Of a stretch of DNA of 64,000 nucleotides, positions 1 to 9,096 are shown piece after piece; position 1 is the stretch's first letter; each line of letters opens with the position of its first letter. The position numbers and the translations under genes were made by a program. The DNA lies in the NCBI RefSeq assembly GCF_010727325.1, contig NZ_AP022565.1, positions 5,208,001 through 5,272,000 on the forward strand, written 5' to 3'. A model generated the notes under the pieces. That model was not told the origin of the DNA. It made no database searches and was given only the letters and a program-made list of their open reading frames with translations. The DNA comes from Mycolicibacterium alvei (lineage in GTDB: Bacteria; Actinomycetota; Actinomycetes; Mycobacteriales; Mycobacteriaceae).

Positions 1-1
1 G

Positions 2-184
2 GGCGTCGAGGCGGCCAAGCTGTACCTGACACACATGATCGCTCACCATGAGGGTGCGATCACCATGGCTGAGGATGAGATCAAGGACGGTCAGTATCCG
101 GCTGCGGTCGAGCTGGCCCACACCATCGTGAAGACGCAGCAGCAGGAGATCGACACCATGCGCCAGGTCCTGGGTTCGCTCTAG
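2..184 (+). CDS. DUF305 family protein, C-terminal end (partial)
   Basis: Only the last 60 residues are in the window; the gene begins to the left. The fragment carries the DUF305 core HMIAHHEGAI followed by a helix with an EIDTM motif near the end. DUF305 proteins are small exported, His/Met-rich, ferritin-like helical proteins often found beside copper resistance genes; a metal-binding role is suspected but not settled. Its stop codon overlaps the end of the convergent histidine kinase gene by 4 bases. The copper genes on the other side of that kinase support a place in the same metal island. The family call is firm; the function is inferred. Confidence 0.85.
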   Translation, partial: GVEAAKLYLTHMIAHHEGAITMAEDEIKDGQYPAAVELAHTIVKTQQQEIDTMRQVLGSL

Positions 185-1284
185 CCGGTCGGCAGGGTGA
201 TCGTGAAGGTGGTCCCGGCGCCCGAACCGGTTGCCGGGCTGGTCACCTCGATCCGCCCGCGGTGGCCTTCGACCAGGGCCTTCACGATCGCCAGCCCGAT
301 GCCCGATCCGCCGTGGTCGCGGTCACGCGCGGTGTCGGCCCGGTAGAAGCGGGCGAAGACGTGGGGCAGGTGCTCGGCGGGGATACCCTCGCCGGTATCG
401 GTCACCGTCAAAGTGACGGTGGGGCTCTCAGGTCCGGCGGCGGCGCTGATGGTCACCTGCCCGCCCGCCGGGGTGTGCCGCAGTGCGTTGTCGAGCAGGT
501 TGCCCAGGATCTGGGCCAGCCGGTGGGGATCGGCCCAGAGCGCCGGCAGGTCCTCGGCTGCCTGTCGGTGCAACGTCACGCCCTTGTCGTCGAATCGGTC
601 CTGCGCTGCGGCGACGGCGGCGGCCACCACGGTGTGCGTCGGCACCGGTAGCGGAGTGATCGTGGCCGGGCTCTCCTCGGCCTTGGCCAGGGCGGCGGCG
701 TCGCCGGCGAACCGGACCAGCCGGTGGGTCTGCTGCCGCAGCATCGAGACGGTCTCGGGGTCAAGCGTTCTCACGCCGTCCTCGATGGCCTCGAAGTAGG
801 CCTCCAATACCGAAACCGGAGTTCGGATCTCATGAGCAAGATCGCTGAACAGCCTGCGGCGGCCGGCATCGACAGACTCCAGGCGTCCAGCCATATCGTT
901 GAAAGAACTTGCCAGGGAGTCGAATTCATCGCCGAGGTGGGCGGGCGGCACCCGAGAGTCGTAATGTCCGTCGGCGATGGCGGTGGTGGCCCGGGCCACC
1001 TCGGTCAGCGACCGCTGCAGGCGCCTGCCGATATACCAGGTGACGATCAGGGCCGCCAGGATCGCGACGCAGGACGCGACCGCGATCGATATCACCGTGG
1101 CATAGACGTAGGCCTCTTCGGCGTGCATCTGTTCGGCCGAGTCACCGGAAACCCCTGCGCGGTGCAGATGTTCGCGGAACAATGGCGGTCCGACGATGGC
1201 GGCCACCAGTCCGGTGGTGCCGGCACCGGCGGCCAGTACCAGGGCCTGGGCCGAGAGCAGTCGGGTGCGCAGGCCGACGGTCAT
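181..1284 (-). CDS. Sensor histidine kinase of copper-island two-component system
   Basis: Membrane sensor kinase of 367 residues, partner of the response regulator just upstream on the same strand. A first membrane segment lies near residues 8-33 and a second near 62-84. The short loop between them (about 34-61) contains several His and one Met, which could be metal ligands. A HAMP domain follows, then a HisKA domain with the phospho-acceptor in FSDLAHEIRTP (His151) and a HATPase domain with DNALRHT, DTGEGIP and GGSGIGLAI boxes. Start and stop codons overlap the regulator gene as ATGA, so the two are co-translated. Copper as the signal is an inference from the divergent copper operon. Confidence 0.9.
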   Translation of the reverse strand: MTVGLRTRLLSAQALVLAAGAGTTGLVAAIVGPPLFREHLHRAGVSGDSAEQMHAEEAYVYATVISIAVASCVAILAALIVTWYIGRRLQRSLTEVARATTAIADGHYDSRVPPAHLGDEFDSLASSFNDMAGRLESVDAGRRRLFSDLAHEIRTPVSVLEAYFEAIEDGVRTLDPETVSMLRQQTHRLVRFAGDAAALAKAEESPATITPLPVPTHTVVAAAVAAAQDRFDDKGVTLHRQAAEDLPALWADPHRLAQILGNLLDNALRHTPAGGQVTISAAAGPESPTVTLTVTDTGEGIPAEHLPHVFARFYRADTARDRDHGGSGIGLAIVKALVEGHRGRIEVTSPATGSGAGTTFTITLPTG

Positions 1285-1997
1285 CGCCGGCCGTCCTGCC
1301 CGGTACCCATGCGGTATCCCACGCCGCGCACCGTGATCACGTACAGCGGATCGGCCGGGTCGTCGCCGAGTTTGCGGCGGAGATGACCGATGTGAACGTC
1401 GACGAGGTGTTCATTGGCCACATAGGTGGTTTCCCATACGGATTCGAGGAGCTGACGACGGTTCAGTGCCACGCCGGGTCGAGCCGAGAGCGTGGAAAGT
1501 ACATCGAATTCGGTACGCGTCAGCATGATCGGTTCGTCGTCGAGGAAAACCTGGCGTCCGTCGACGTCGATGCGCAGCGCCCCGAACACCCGGCCGTCGG
1601 CGGCACCCGGAGAGGTGACGCGGGGTCGGCGCAGCATGGCCCGGATCCTGGCCACCAGTTCCCTCGGGCTGAACGGTTTGGTCATGTAGTCGTCGGCGCC
1701 CACCGACAGGCCGACGATGGTGTCCGTCTCGGTGTCACGGGCGGTCAGCATCACCACATAGGCATCGGAGAACGTGCGCAATTGCCGACAGACCTCCACG
1801 CCGTCGATGCCGGGCAGTCCGAGGTCGAGGATGACCACGTCGGGGTCGACCTCGCGGGCCAGGTGCAGTGCTTCGGCCCCTTCGTGGGCGACGGTGACCT
1901 CGAACCGATCGCGGGTCAGATAGCTTGCGATGACCTCGGCCAGTGGGGCTTCGTCGTCGACCACCAGGGCCCGGTAGCCGCCCGGAATCTGCTGCAT
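1281..1997 (-). CDS. OmpR-family response regulator, partner of the adjacent kinase
   Basis: Regulator of 238 residues with an N-terminal receiver domain (acidic pair in LVVDDEAP, phospho-acceptor Asp58 in VILDLGLPG, Lys in TKPFSPREL) and a C-terminal winged helix (LTRTEFDVL, then VDVHIGHLRRKLG). It starts with ATG about 30 bases from the palindromic region shared with the divergent copper-chaperone operon, and no good Shine-Dalgarno sequence precedes it. It probably controls its own operon and perhaps the copper operon. Target and signal are inferred from position only. Confidence 0.92.
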   Translation of the reverse strand: MQQIPGGYRALVVDDEAPLAEVIASYLTRDRFEVTVAHEGAEALHLAREVDPDVVILDLGLPGIDGVEVCRQLRTFSDAYVVMLTARDTETDTIVGLSVGADDYMTKPFSPRELVARIRAMLRRPRVTSPGAADGRVFGALRIDVDGRQVFLDDEPIMLTRTEFDVLSTLSARPGVALNRRQLLESVWETTYVANEHLVDVHIGHLRRKLGDDPADPLYVITVRGVGYRMGTGQDGRR

Positions 1998-2024
1998 GTG
2001 CCCATAGTGCAGCAGCCGGGCTGG

Positions 2025-2056
2025 GGGTATAGGTATTTAATACCCTAGGGGGGTAT
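2025..2056. promoter_or_regulatory. Palindromic operator region between divergent copper units
   Basis: The intergenic space holds ATACCCTAGGGGGGTAT at 2040-2056, an inverted repeat of ATACCC and GGGTAT around five bases. A further GGGTAT half-site at 2025-2030 pairs with the ATACCC at 2040. TATAGT at 2054-2059 fits a -10 box for the rightward operon, so the operator would overlap the promoter. TACCC/GGGTA palindromes are the type bound by the mycobacterial copper repressors CsoR and RicR; neither repressor gene is in this window. Which protein binds is an inference. Confidence 0.65.
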
Positions 2057-2096
2057 AGTATGGACGGACAACGAAGCTGGTTCAGGAGGCAATTGC

Positions 2097-2303
2097 ATGA
2101 GTACCCAGACCGTCACCGTCACCGGCATGACCTGCGGGCATTGCGCCACGTCGGTGCGTGACGAGGTCGGCGGGCTCCCCGGCGTGCGTGCGGTCGAGGT
2201 GGACCTGTCATCCGGGCTGGTGACCATCGACAGTGACAACCAGCTGGATCCATCGGCCATCAGCGACGCGGTCGCCGAGGCCGGCTACGCCGTCGCGGGC
2301 TGA
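2097..2303 (+). CDS. CopZ-type copper chaperone (HMA domain)
   Basis: A 68-residue stand-alone heavy-metal-associated domain with the metal-binding loop GMTCGHC near residues 10-16 and the usual beta-alpha-beta-beta-alpha-beta length. Such proteins bind Cu(I) in the cytosol and pass it to a P-type ATPase, which is encoded two genes downstream. A strong ribosome site (AGGAGG at 2084-2089) sits 7 bases before the ATG. It is the first gene of the rightward copper operon and directly follows the palindromic operator, so copper-controlled expression is likely. Confidence 0.93.
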   Translation: MSTQTVTVTGMTCGHCATSVRDEVGGLPGVRAVEVDLSSGLVTIDSDNQLDPSAISDAVAEAGYAVAG

Positions 2304-2317
2304 ATCGGTCACCGGTA

Positions 2318-3133
2318 GTGAGTGCGCCGCAGAGACTCATCGGGTTCGTCGTCGGACTCGTCGTGGTGTTCGCCGTGGCCTTCGGTATCGGCTCGGCGGT
2401 CACGCCGGGCAGCGCCCCGGCCACGGTCCACGACGCCGGCCACACGGTGGCATACACGCTTCGACTCGATGAGCCTGCATTGCCGTCCGGCGCCGCGGTA
2501 CCGCTACGGTTCCGGATCGTCGACAGCACTGGCGCCCCGGTGACCGAGTACGTCGAGAGCCACGAAAAGCTGCTGCATCTGATCGTGGTGCGCCGCGACC
2601 TCGCCGACTATCAGCACGTTCATCCGGTGCTCGACAAATCCGGCTCGTGGAGTGTTCCACTCGAGCTGGCCGAGGCCGGTGACTACCGGGTGTTCGCCGA
2701 CTTCGTTCCGGCCGACGGCCGTGCGGTCACGGTCGGTGCCGACCTGGCCGTTGCGGGTGATTACCAACCGCAACCACTGCCCGCGGCGGCCGACACCACC
2801 ACGGTCGACGGGTACACCGTCACGCTTGCCGGCGTGGCCACGGCCGGTCAACCCTCGGAGCTGACACTGTCGGTCAGCCGGGACGGCAAGCCGGTCACCG
2901 ACCTACAGCCCTACCTGGGCGCCTACGGGCATCTGGTCGCGGTGCGCGCATCGGACCTGGCCTACCTGCACGTCCATCCGATGGGCGATGCGGCCGACCC
3001 GGCCACCGCGCCCGGGCCGCAGATCGCGTTCCACACCACACTTCCCAGCGCCGGTGCGTACCGGCTGTTCCTGGATTTCAAGCACCGCGACGTGGTGCAC
3101 ACCGCCGAATTCACCGTCGAGGGGACACCGTGA
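2318..3133 (+). CDS. Membrane-anchored exported protein of the copper operon
   Basis: A 271-residue protein starting with GTG 14 bases after the chaperone gene. One hydrophobic segment (about residues 8-30) gives a signal anchor, and the rest is predicted outside the membrane. Two similar beta-rich halves each carry a His-rich stretch, [17 protein letters not shown] in the first and [17 protein letters not shown] in the second, so it looks like an internal duplication. The paired HVHP motifs would suit copper binding at the cell surface. The next gene overlaps it by 4 bases. Similar proteins accompany actinobacterial copper ATPases, but I know no proven function. Confidence 0.75.
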   Translation: MSAPQRLIGFVVGLVVVFAVAFGIGSAVTPGSAPATVHDAGHTVAYTLRLDEPALPSGAAVPLRFRIVDSTGAPVTEYVESHEKLLHLIVVRRDLADYQHVHPVLDKSGSWSVPLELAEAGDYRVFADFVPADGRAVTVGADLAVAGDYQPQPLPAAADTTTVDGYTVTLAGVATAGQPSELTLSVSRDGKPVTDLQPYLGAYGHLVAVRASDLAYLHVHPMGDAADPATAPGPQIAFHTTLPSAGAYRLFLDFKHRDVVHTAEFTVEGTP

Positions 3134-5346
3134 ATATCGCCACCGGGCACGTCGATCTGGCGATCGGCGGAATGACGTGCGCCTCGTGTGCGGGGCGGAT
3201 CGAGCGCAAGCTCAACAAGCTTGACGGCGTCACCGCGACCGTCAACTACGCCACCGAGAAAGCCAGTGTCGACGTCGCCGGCGATGTCACACCCGAGCAG
3301 CTGATCGCGGCCGTGGAAACCGCGGGCTACACCGCACAACTGTCGGCCACCGAACCGGATGAGGGCCACGTCGAGGACGACCCAACGGCAGCGCTGCGTA
3401 CCCGGCTGATTGTCTCGGCCGTACTGACCTTCCCGGTCGTGGCCATGGCGATGGTTCCCGCGCTGCAGTTCACCAACTGGCAGTGGCTCTCGCTGACCCT
3501 GGCTGCGCCCGTCGTGGTGTGGGGCGCATTGCCTTTCCACCGCGCCGCCTGGACGAATCTGCGGCACGGCGCCGCCACCATGGACACGCTCATCTCGATG
3601 GGCACGATCGCGGCGTTCGGCTGGTCGCTGTACGCACTGTTCTGGGGTACCGCCGGGATACCGGGCATGACACATCCGTTCTCACTGGCCATTTCGCAGT
3701 CCGACGGCACGGGCAACATCTACCTTGAAGTCGCCGCGGGCGTCACCACCTTCATCCTGGCCGGGCGATACTTCGAGGCACGCTCCAAGCGGCGCGCCGG
3801 GGCGGCGCTGCGCGCACTGCTCGAGCTCGGCGCCAAGGATGTTGCGGTTCTGCGAAACGGTGTGGAACAACGCATCCCGGTCGAGTCGCTGGCGGTGGGT
3901 GACGAGTTCGTGGTCCGGCCCGGTGAGAAGATCGCCACCGACGGTGAGGTGATCGACGGTTCGTCGGCGGTGGACGCCTCGATGCTCACCGGTGAGTCGG
4001 TCCCGGTCGAAGTCGGCTCCGGCGATCAGGTGGTCGGCGCCACGGTCAATGTGGGCGGTCGGCTCGTGGTGCGGGCCAAGCGAATCGGATCCGACACCCA
4101 GTTGGCCCAGATGGCCCGGTTGGTCGAGGACGCGCAATCCGGCAAGGCGCAGGCACAGCGCCTGGCCGACAAGGTGTCCGCGGTCTTCGTGCCGATTGTC
4201 ATCGCGCTGGCGGTGGGCACGCTCGGTTTCTGGTTGGGAACCGGCGGATCGGTGGCTGCGGCCTTCACCGCCGCGGTGGCCGTGCTGATCATCGCCTGCC
4301 CGTGCGCGCTGGGCCTGGCCACCCCGACCGCGCTGCTGGTCGGCACCGGCCGTGGCGCCCAACTCGGCATCCTGATCAAGGGGCCCGAGGTGCTCGAATC
4401 CACCCGCCGCGTGGACACCGTGGTGCTGGACAAGACCGGGACGGTGACCACCGGCGCGATGACGCTGCTGGACGTGATCACCGCGCCCGGTGAGGATCCG
4501 GCCGAGGTGCTGCGGTTGGCCGGGGCGGTCGAGGACGGCTCCGAGCATCCGATCGCCCGGGCGATCGCCAAGGGTGCCCGCGACAAGCTCGGCGACCTGC
4601 CCGTGGCCGAGGATTTCGCCAACGTGGCGGGCCTCGGGGTACAGGGCGTCGTCGACGGTCATGCGCTGGTGGTGGGCCGTCGCCAGTTACTGGCCGACTG
4701 GGGGCAAAGGCTGCCACCGGACCTGGATAGCGCGATGCGCGACGCTCAGGCCCAGGGCCGCACCGCGATCGCCGCGGGGTGGGATGGGCAGGCGCGCGCG
4801 GTGCTGGTGGTCGCCGATGCGGTCAAGCCCACCTCGAAGGAGGCGATCGAGCAGCTGCGCGCTCTCGGCCTGGATCCGATCCTGCTGACCGGCGACAACG
4901 AGGCGGCAGCGCACACGATCGCCGAACAGGTTGGTGTCCAAGAGGTTTACGCAGAGGTACTGCCGCAGGGCAAGGTCGATGTGGTCAAACGCCTGCAGGA
5001 CGAGGGCCGGGTGGTGGCCATGGTCGGCGACGGTGTCAACGACGCCGCCGCGCTGGCCCAGGCCGACCTCGGCCTGGCCATGGGCACCGGCACCGATGTG
5101 GCGATCGAGGCCAGCGACCTGACGTTGGTGCGCGGTGATCTGCGGGCCGCCGCCGATGCCATCCGGTTGTCCCGACGCACGCTGGCCACCATCAAGGGCA
5201 ACCTGTTCTGGGCGTTCGCCTATAACGTCGCCGCGCTGCCGCTGGCGGCGGCCGGACTGCTCAACCCGATGCTGGCCGGTGCGGCGATGGCGTTCTCCTC
5301 GGTATTCGTGGTCAGTAACAGCCTGCGGCTGAGACGATTCCGATGA
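3130..5346 (+). CDS. Copper-exporting P1B-type ATPase (CtpA/CtpB/CopA class)
   Basis: A 738-residue ATP-driven heavy-metal pump. An N-terminal HMA domain carries GMTCASC (Cys17 and Cys20). The membrane metal site CPC is at about residues 390-392 in [11 protein letters not shown], the phosphorylation site DKTGT at about Asp434, a TGES motif in the actuator domain, and GDGVND near residue 632. The CPC motif and Met/Ser-containing last helices fit Cu(I) export. By sequence feel it is nearer to M. tuberculosis CtpA/CtpB than to CtpV. GTG start overlaps the preceding stop; the following gene overlaps by 4 bases. Confidence 0.93.
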   Translation: MNIATGHVDLAIGGMTCASCAGRIERKLNKLDGVTATVNYATEKASVDVAGDVTPEQLIAAVETAGYTAQLSATEPDEGHVEDDPTAALRTRLIVSAVLTFPVVAMAMVPALQFTNWQWLSLTLAAPVVVWGALPFHRAAWTNLRHGAATMDTLISMGTIAAFGWSLYALFWGTAGIPGMTHPFSLAISQSDGTGNIYLEVAAGVTTFILAGRYFEARSKRRAGAALRALLELGAKDVAVLRNGVEQRIPVESLAVGDEFVVRPGEKIATDGEVIDGSSAVDASMLTGESVPVEVGSGDQVVGATVNVGGRLVVRAKRIGSDTQLAQMARLVEDAQSGKAQAQRLADKVSAVFVPIVIALAVGTLGFWLGTGGSVAAAFTAAVAVLIIACPCALGLATPTALLVGTGRGAQLGILIKGPEVLESTRRVDTVVLDKTGTVTTGAMTLLDVITAPGEDPAEVLRLAGAVEDGSEHPIARAIAKGARDKLGDLPVAEDFANVAGLGVQGVVDGHALVVGRRQLLADWGQRLPPDLDSAMRDAQAQGRTAIAAGWDGQARAVLVVADAVKPTSKEAIEQLRALGLDPILLTGDNEAAAHTIAEQVGVQEVYAEVLPQGKVDVVKRLQDEGRVVAMVGDGVNDAAALAQADLGLAMGTGTDVAIEASDLTLVRGDLRAAADAIRLSRRTLATIKGNLFWAFAYNVAALPLAAAGLLNPMLAGAAMAFSSVFVVSNSLRLRRFR

Positions 5347-5735
5347 AACGGCTCGCGGCCGCGATGGTGATCGCATTGTGGGCGACGGTACTTGCCGGGC
5401 AATGGCAGGCGACGAGCCACGATCAGTCTGTGCATCTGCCGCATGCGGTTTCCGCCGCGATCGGCGACAGCAGCACCGCGCTGATGCTCGACCATCCGCA
5501 TGTCAGTGACGGTTCGACTCCGCACACGCTGGATAATTTCAGCGCTGCGGTGCTGCCGCGGACTGCGGCCGCTGCGGCTGCTGCGGCTGCGCTGTCGGTG
5601 GTGGCGCTCGTCCTCGGATGCATCGTCTTGTGCGGGTGTGCTGCGGTGCGGGTTCAGCGGGGTCCACCCGACCGCCACGGTGCCCTTCTCGCCGGACAAG
5701 AACTCCTGCTCCGGATCTGTATCGCGCGTCGCTGA
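5343..5735 (+). CDS. LpqS-like copper-operon membrane protein
   Basis: A 130-residue protein with an N-terminal signal-like helix, a His-rich middle ([26 protein letters not shown]), a second hydrophobic stretch with an alanine run near residues 75-100, and a C-terminal tail RGPP...[13 protein letters not shown]. The middle AVLPR and this tail resemble M. tuberculosis LpqS, a copper-induced RicR-regulon protein encoded just before cysK2, as here. The N-terminal motif VLAGQ has Gln where a lipobox would have Cys, so lipidation is not expected. ATG overlaps the ATPase stop. The homology is recognised by eye and position; function is unknown. Confidence 0.7.
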   Translation: MKRLAAAMVIALWATVLAGQWQATSHDQSVHLPHAVSAAIGDSSTALMLDHPHVSDGSTPHTLDNFSAAVLPRTAAAAAAAAALSVVALVLGCIVLCGCAAVRVQRGPPDRHGALLAGQELLLRICIARR

Positions 5736-5805
5736 TCTCACGGCGCTCCGACGCTGTCAGATCAGTTGCCGCACAGTCGCGGCCGGATACAGAAACGGCA
5801 CATTC

Positions 5806-6894
5806 ATGAACCATGCTCTGTCCACCCGTTCCTTCCACGTCCTGCGCCGAAACCGCGGTCCCAACACCATGGTCGGTCACACTCCCACCCTGTGGGTGTC
5901 CACTCCGTTCGCCGACGCCGGGCGCGGATTCTGGGCAAAACTCGAAGGTTTCAACCCCGGCGGTATGAAGGACCGGCCCGCCATACACATGGTCGAGCAG
6001 GCCCGGGCTCGCGGCGACCTGAAACCCGGTGGCCGCATCATCGAATCGACCAGCGGCACATTGGGTCTGGGACTTGCATTCGCCGGCACGATCTACCACC
6101 ACCCGGTGACGCTGGTGACCGATCCGGGCCTGGAACCCATCATCGCGCGCATGTTGAGCGCCTACGGGGCCCAGGTATCGACGGTGACCGAACCGCATCC
6201 CACCGGGGGCTGGCAGCAGGCCCGGCGGGACCGGGTGGCCGAACTGCTCGCGGTGGACGAGAACGCCTGGTATCCCGACCAGTACAACAACCCCGACAAC
6301 GTCGAGGCCTACCGGCCGCTGGCGCTCGAACTGAACGCTCAGATCGGCCACGTCGATGTGCTGGTGTGTTCGGTCGGCACCGGCGGGCATTCGGCCGGGG
6401 TGGCGCGGGTGCTGCGCGAGTTCAATCCGAACCTGCGACTTATCGGGGTGGACACCATCGGTTCGACGATCTTCGGGCAACCCGCTGCGACCCGCGTCAT
6501 GCGGGGCCTCGGTTCGAGCATCTACCCCCGCAACGTGGATTACGCCGCGTTCGACGAGGTGCACTGGGTGGCGCCGGCCGACGCGGTGTGGGCGGCCCGG
6601 ACGCTGGCGTCGACGTACTACGCGAGCGGGGGATGGAGCGTCGGTGCGGTCGGTCTGGTCGCAGGCTGGGCCGCGCGAAACCATCCGGCCGGCACCACGA
6701 TTGCCGCGGTGTTCCCTGATGGTCCGCAACGCTATTTCGACACGGTGTACAACGACGAATTCTGCCGTGAGCTCGGTCTGCTCGATCACCAACCCGCCAA
6801 CGAACCCGAGACGATCGCGGACCCCGGCGATCGCGTGGTGCAGTCCTGGACCCGCTGCGAGACGGTCACCGACCCGACGGCGGTGGCCGGATGA
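5806..6894 (+). CDS. cysK2: CysK2, S-sulfocysteine synthase-type PLP enzyme
   Basis: A 362-residue PLP-dependent beta-replacement enzyme. The PLP lysine is in [11 protein letters not shown] (Lys55), with the substrate loop [11 protein letters not shown] and phosphate-binding loop [12 protein letters not shown]. tuberculosis CysK2 uses O-phosphoserine and thiosulfate to make S-sulfocysteine. The frame stays open further upstream, but ATG at 5806 gives the family length and N-terminus. It lies 70 bases after the LpqS-like gene and overlaps the MFS gene, the same order as lpqS-cysK2-Rv0849. It ties copper stress to sulfur metabolism. Confidence 0.9.
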   Translation: MNHALSTRSFHVLRRNRGPNTMVGHTPTLWVSTPFADAGRGFWAKLEGFNPGGMKDRPAIHMVEQARARGDLKPGGRIIESTSGTLGLGLAFAGTIYHHPVTLVTDPGLEPIIARMLSAYGAQVSTVTEPHPTGGWQQARRDRVAELLAVDENAWYPDQYNNPDNVEAYRPLALELNAQIGHVDVLVCSVGTGGHSAGVARVLREFNPNLRLIGVDTIGSTIFGQPAATRVMRGLGSSIYPRNVDYAAFDEVHWVAPADAVWAARTLASTYYASGGWSVGAVGLVAGWAARNHPAGTTIAAVFPDGPQRYFDTVYNDEFCRELGLLDHQPANEPETIADPGDRVVQSWTRCETVTDPTAVAG

Positions 6895-8150
6895 GCGGAG
6901 TCATCGCGCAGTTCCGCAGTTTCGACCTGCCGAGTCGGCTGTTGATGGTCAACCAGTTCGGCATCAATCTGGGCTTCTACATGCTCATGCCGTACCTGGC
7001 CGGCTATCTGGCCGGCCCACTCGGCCTGGCCGCGTGGGCGGTGGGGTTGGTGTTGGGCGTGCGGAACTTCTCTCAGCAGGGCATGTTCATCGTCGGCGGT
7101 ACCCTGGCAGACCGACTCGGGTACAAACCGCTGATCGTCGCCGGGTGTTTGTTGCGTACCGCCGGGTTCGGCCTGCTCGTCATCGCGGATTCCCTGCCGG
7201 CGATGCTGATCGCCTCGGCGGCAACAGGTTTCGCCGGAGCATTGTTCAATCCCGCGGTTCGGGCCTATCTGGCCGCCGACGCCGGTGACCGGCGGGTCGA
7301 GGCCTTCGCCACCTTCAACGTGTTCTACCAGGCCGGCATCCTGCTGGGTCCGCTGGCAGGGATGGCGTTGCTGGCCTTTGACTTCCGGGTGACCGCCGCC
7401 GCGGCTGCGGGCGTGTTCGCCGTGCTGACCGTGGCCCAGCTACTGGCCCTGCCTCGGCACCGCGCCGAACCGGTCGCCGAGCGGAGTTCGGTACTCGAAG
7501 ACTGGCGCAGTATCGTCGCCAACCGCGGGTTCCTGTTGTTCGCGGTGGCGATGATCGGCTCCTACGTGCTGTCCTTCCAGGTCTACCTGGCGTTGCCGCT
7601 GCAGGCCGCAGCGCTGCAACCGGGGAACGAAACCGCACTGGTGGCAGCGGTGTTCGTGGTGTCCGGGCTGATCGCCGTGGGCGGTCAGTTGCGCATCACG
7701 CGGTGGTTCGGCGACCGCTGGGGCCCGCGCCGCAGCCTGGTGGTCGGCTTGCTGGTGCTGGCGGCGGCCTTCGTTCCGATGGCCGTGGTGCCAGACGCAG
7801 ACCGGTTCGGCACCACGGCCGCGGTGGCCGCACTGCTCGGCTCGTCCGCGTTGCTGGCCCTGGGCTCGGCCGCGGTGTTCCCGTTCGAGATGGACACCGT
7901 CGTGGCGCTGTCGGGCGATCGGCTGGTGGCCACCCACTACGGGTTCTACAACACCGTCGTCGGCATCGGAATCCTGCTGGGCAACCTGGCCACCGGCTCG
8001 CTGATCGACGCCGCCCGCGCCGCGGGCCTGGCCGAACTTGTATGGCTGGGCCTCACGGGGATCGGGTTGGTGTCCGCGGCGGCGCTCTACGCACTGATGC
8101 GCGACGGCGGGAAGCTGGCGCCCTCGCCGCTCACTGCATCGGAACCGTGA
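6891..8150 (+). CDS. MFS transporter, Rv0849-like
   Basis: A 419-residue major facilitator with about 12 hydrophobic helices and a loop [13 protein letters not shown] between helices 2 and 3 that matches the MFS signature. M. tuberculosis Rv0849 is the same kind of protein in the same place after cysK2 and belongs to the copper-responsive RicR set. A substrate is not established; export of a copper- or cysteine-linked molecule is a guess. ATG overlaps the cysK2 stop (ATGA). The 3' end overlaps the convergent AIM24 gene by 20 bases. Confidence 0.88.
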   Translation: MSGVIAQFRSFDLPSRLLMVNQFGINLGFYMLMPYLAGYLAGPLGLAAWAVGLVLGVRNFSQQGMFIVGGTLADRLGYKPLIVAGCLLRTAGFGLLVIADSLPAMLIASAATGFAGALFNPAVRAYLAADAGDRRVEAFATFNVFYQAGILLGPLAGMALLAFDFRVTAAAAAGVFAVLTVAQLLALPRHRAEPVAERSSVLEDWRSIVANRGFLLFAVAMIGSYVLSFQVYLALPLQAAALQPGNETALVAAVFVVSGLIAVGGQLRITRWFGDRWGPRRSLVVGLLVLAAAFVPMAVVPDADRFGTTAAVAALLGSSALLALGSAAVFPFEMDTVVALSGDRLVATHYGFYNTVVGIGILLGNLATGSLIDAARAAGLAELVWLGLTGIGLVSAAALYALMRDGGKLAPSPLTASEP

Positions 8151-9003
8151 CACCCTCCGACGGCTGGACGATCACAAAACCGTTGCCGTGGAACGCAACC
8201 TGGATCGCCTCGCCAGAGCCGCGGCCGATCAGGGCGCCTGCCTTGAAGCTGGTCTTGAGTTGGGTCTGCAGGTGCGCCGACCAGGCCACCACGGCGTTAG
8301 TGTCGGCGAAGGTCGGGGCCTCGGAGGCGTTGAGCACCACGGGCGGGCCGTCGGTGGTCAGCGCCACCCATCCGGTGCCACGCAGCGTGGTGTTGAACAG
8401 GCCGCCGGTGGCGATGCTGCCGCCGCGGACCCGTTCGATGTTCCAGTCCAGACTCGACGAGAAGGCCAGGACGTTCTTGCCGCTGATCGACAGACCCGAG
8501 TTGGACAGTTGCAGCAGGTGGACATCGAAACCCTGATCGGCCAGGAACACATCGCCTTGGCCCTGGCAGCGCATCAGCGGGAGCCCTTCACCGGTGAGGG
8601 CCTTCTTGATGAACTTCGAGGCACCGCCGCCCTCGAAGGCAAAGTCGACGTTGCCCTGGTAGGCGACCATCGAGCCCTGTCGGGCCATGAACGGTTCGCC
8701 CAGGCGGACCCGCAGCATCTTGCGGTTCTGGTTGGCGATCGGCGTCGCCTCCTTCTCGCTGAACCGTCCGTCGACCAGATCCCCGCTGATGCCGTCGAAC
8801 CCGTCACCCTGGGGTTGGGGTTGGGGCTGAGCCGGTGCCTGCGGCTGCTGCGGGGGCTGTGGGGAGGCGCCCATCGGCGCCCGGCCGGGCTGGCCCTGAT
8901 GGGACACCTGGTCGGTCCAGGATTGTCCGTCCCACCAGCGGTATTCGTAGCGGCCCTCAGGATCGGGCAGCCAGCCGGGTTGCCAGTTTCCGTTCACAGT
9001 CAT
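8131..9003 (-). CDS. AIM24-family protein with N-terminal DUF2510 domain
   Basis: A 290-residue cytosolic protein. Residues 6-30 (GWLPDPEGRYEYRWWDG) are the tryptophan-rich DUF2510 motif common in actinobacteria. A Pro/Gln-rich linker follows (about 42-66), then a beta-rich AIM24/TRAP-like domain to the end (for example FEGGGASKF, IATGGLFNTTLRGTG). Bacterial AIM24 proteins have no settled role; mitochondrial AIM24 is linked to membrane organisation. The gene ends inside the last 20 bases of the convergent MFS gene. Confidence 0.85.
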   Translation of the reverse strand: MTVNGNWQPGWLPDPEGRYEYRWWDGQSWTDQVSHQGQPGRAPMGASPQPPQQPQAPAQPQPQPQGDGFDGISGDLVDGRFSEKEATPIANQNRKMLRVRLGEPFMARQGSMVAYQGNVDFAFEGGGASKFIKKALTGEGLPLMRCQGQGDVFLADQGFDVHLLQLSNSGLSISGKNVLAFSSSLDWNIERVRGGSIATGGLFNTTLRGTGWVALTTDGPPVVLNASEAPTFADTNAVVAWSAHLQTQLKTSFKAGALIGRGSGEAIQVAFHGNGFVIVQPSEGVTVPMQ

Positions 9004-9096
9004 TCCTCGGATCGTTGGATGGAGGCGAATTCGATACCACGTTACAAGTCATTGCGGTAACTTCGTCCAGATATCCGGTGAGAGGTTCGGTCGTTG

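Noticed and set aside
5500..5805. 102-codon N-terminal extension of CysK2
   Set aside because: It overlaps the LpqS-like gene in another frame; ATG 5806 gives the normal length and N-terminus of CysK2.
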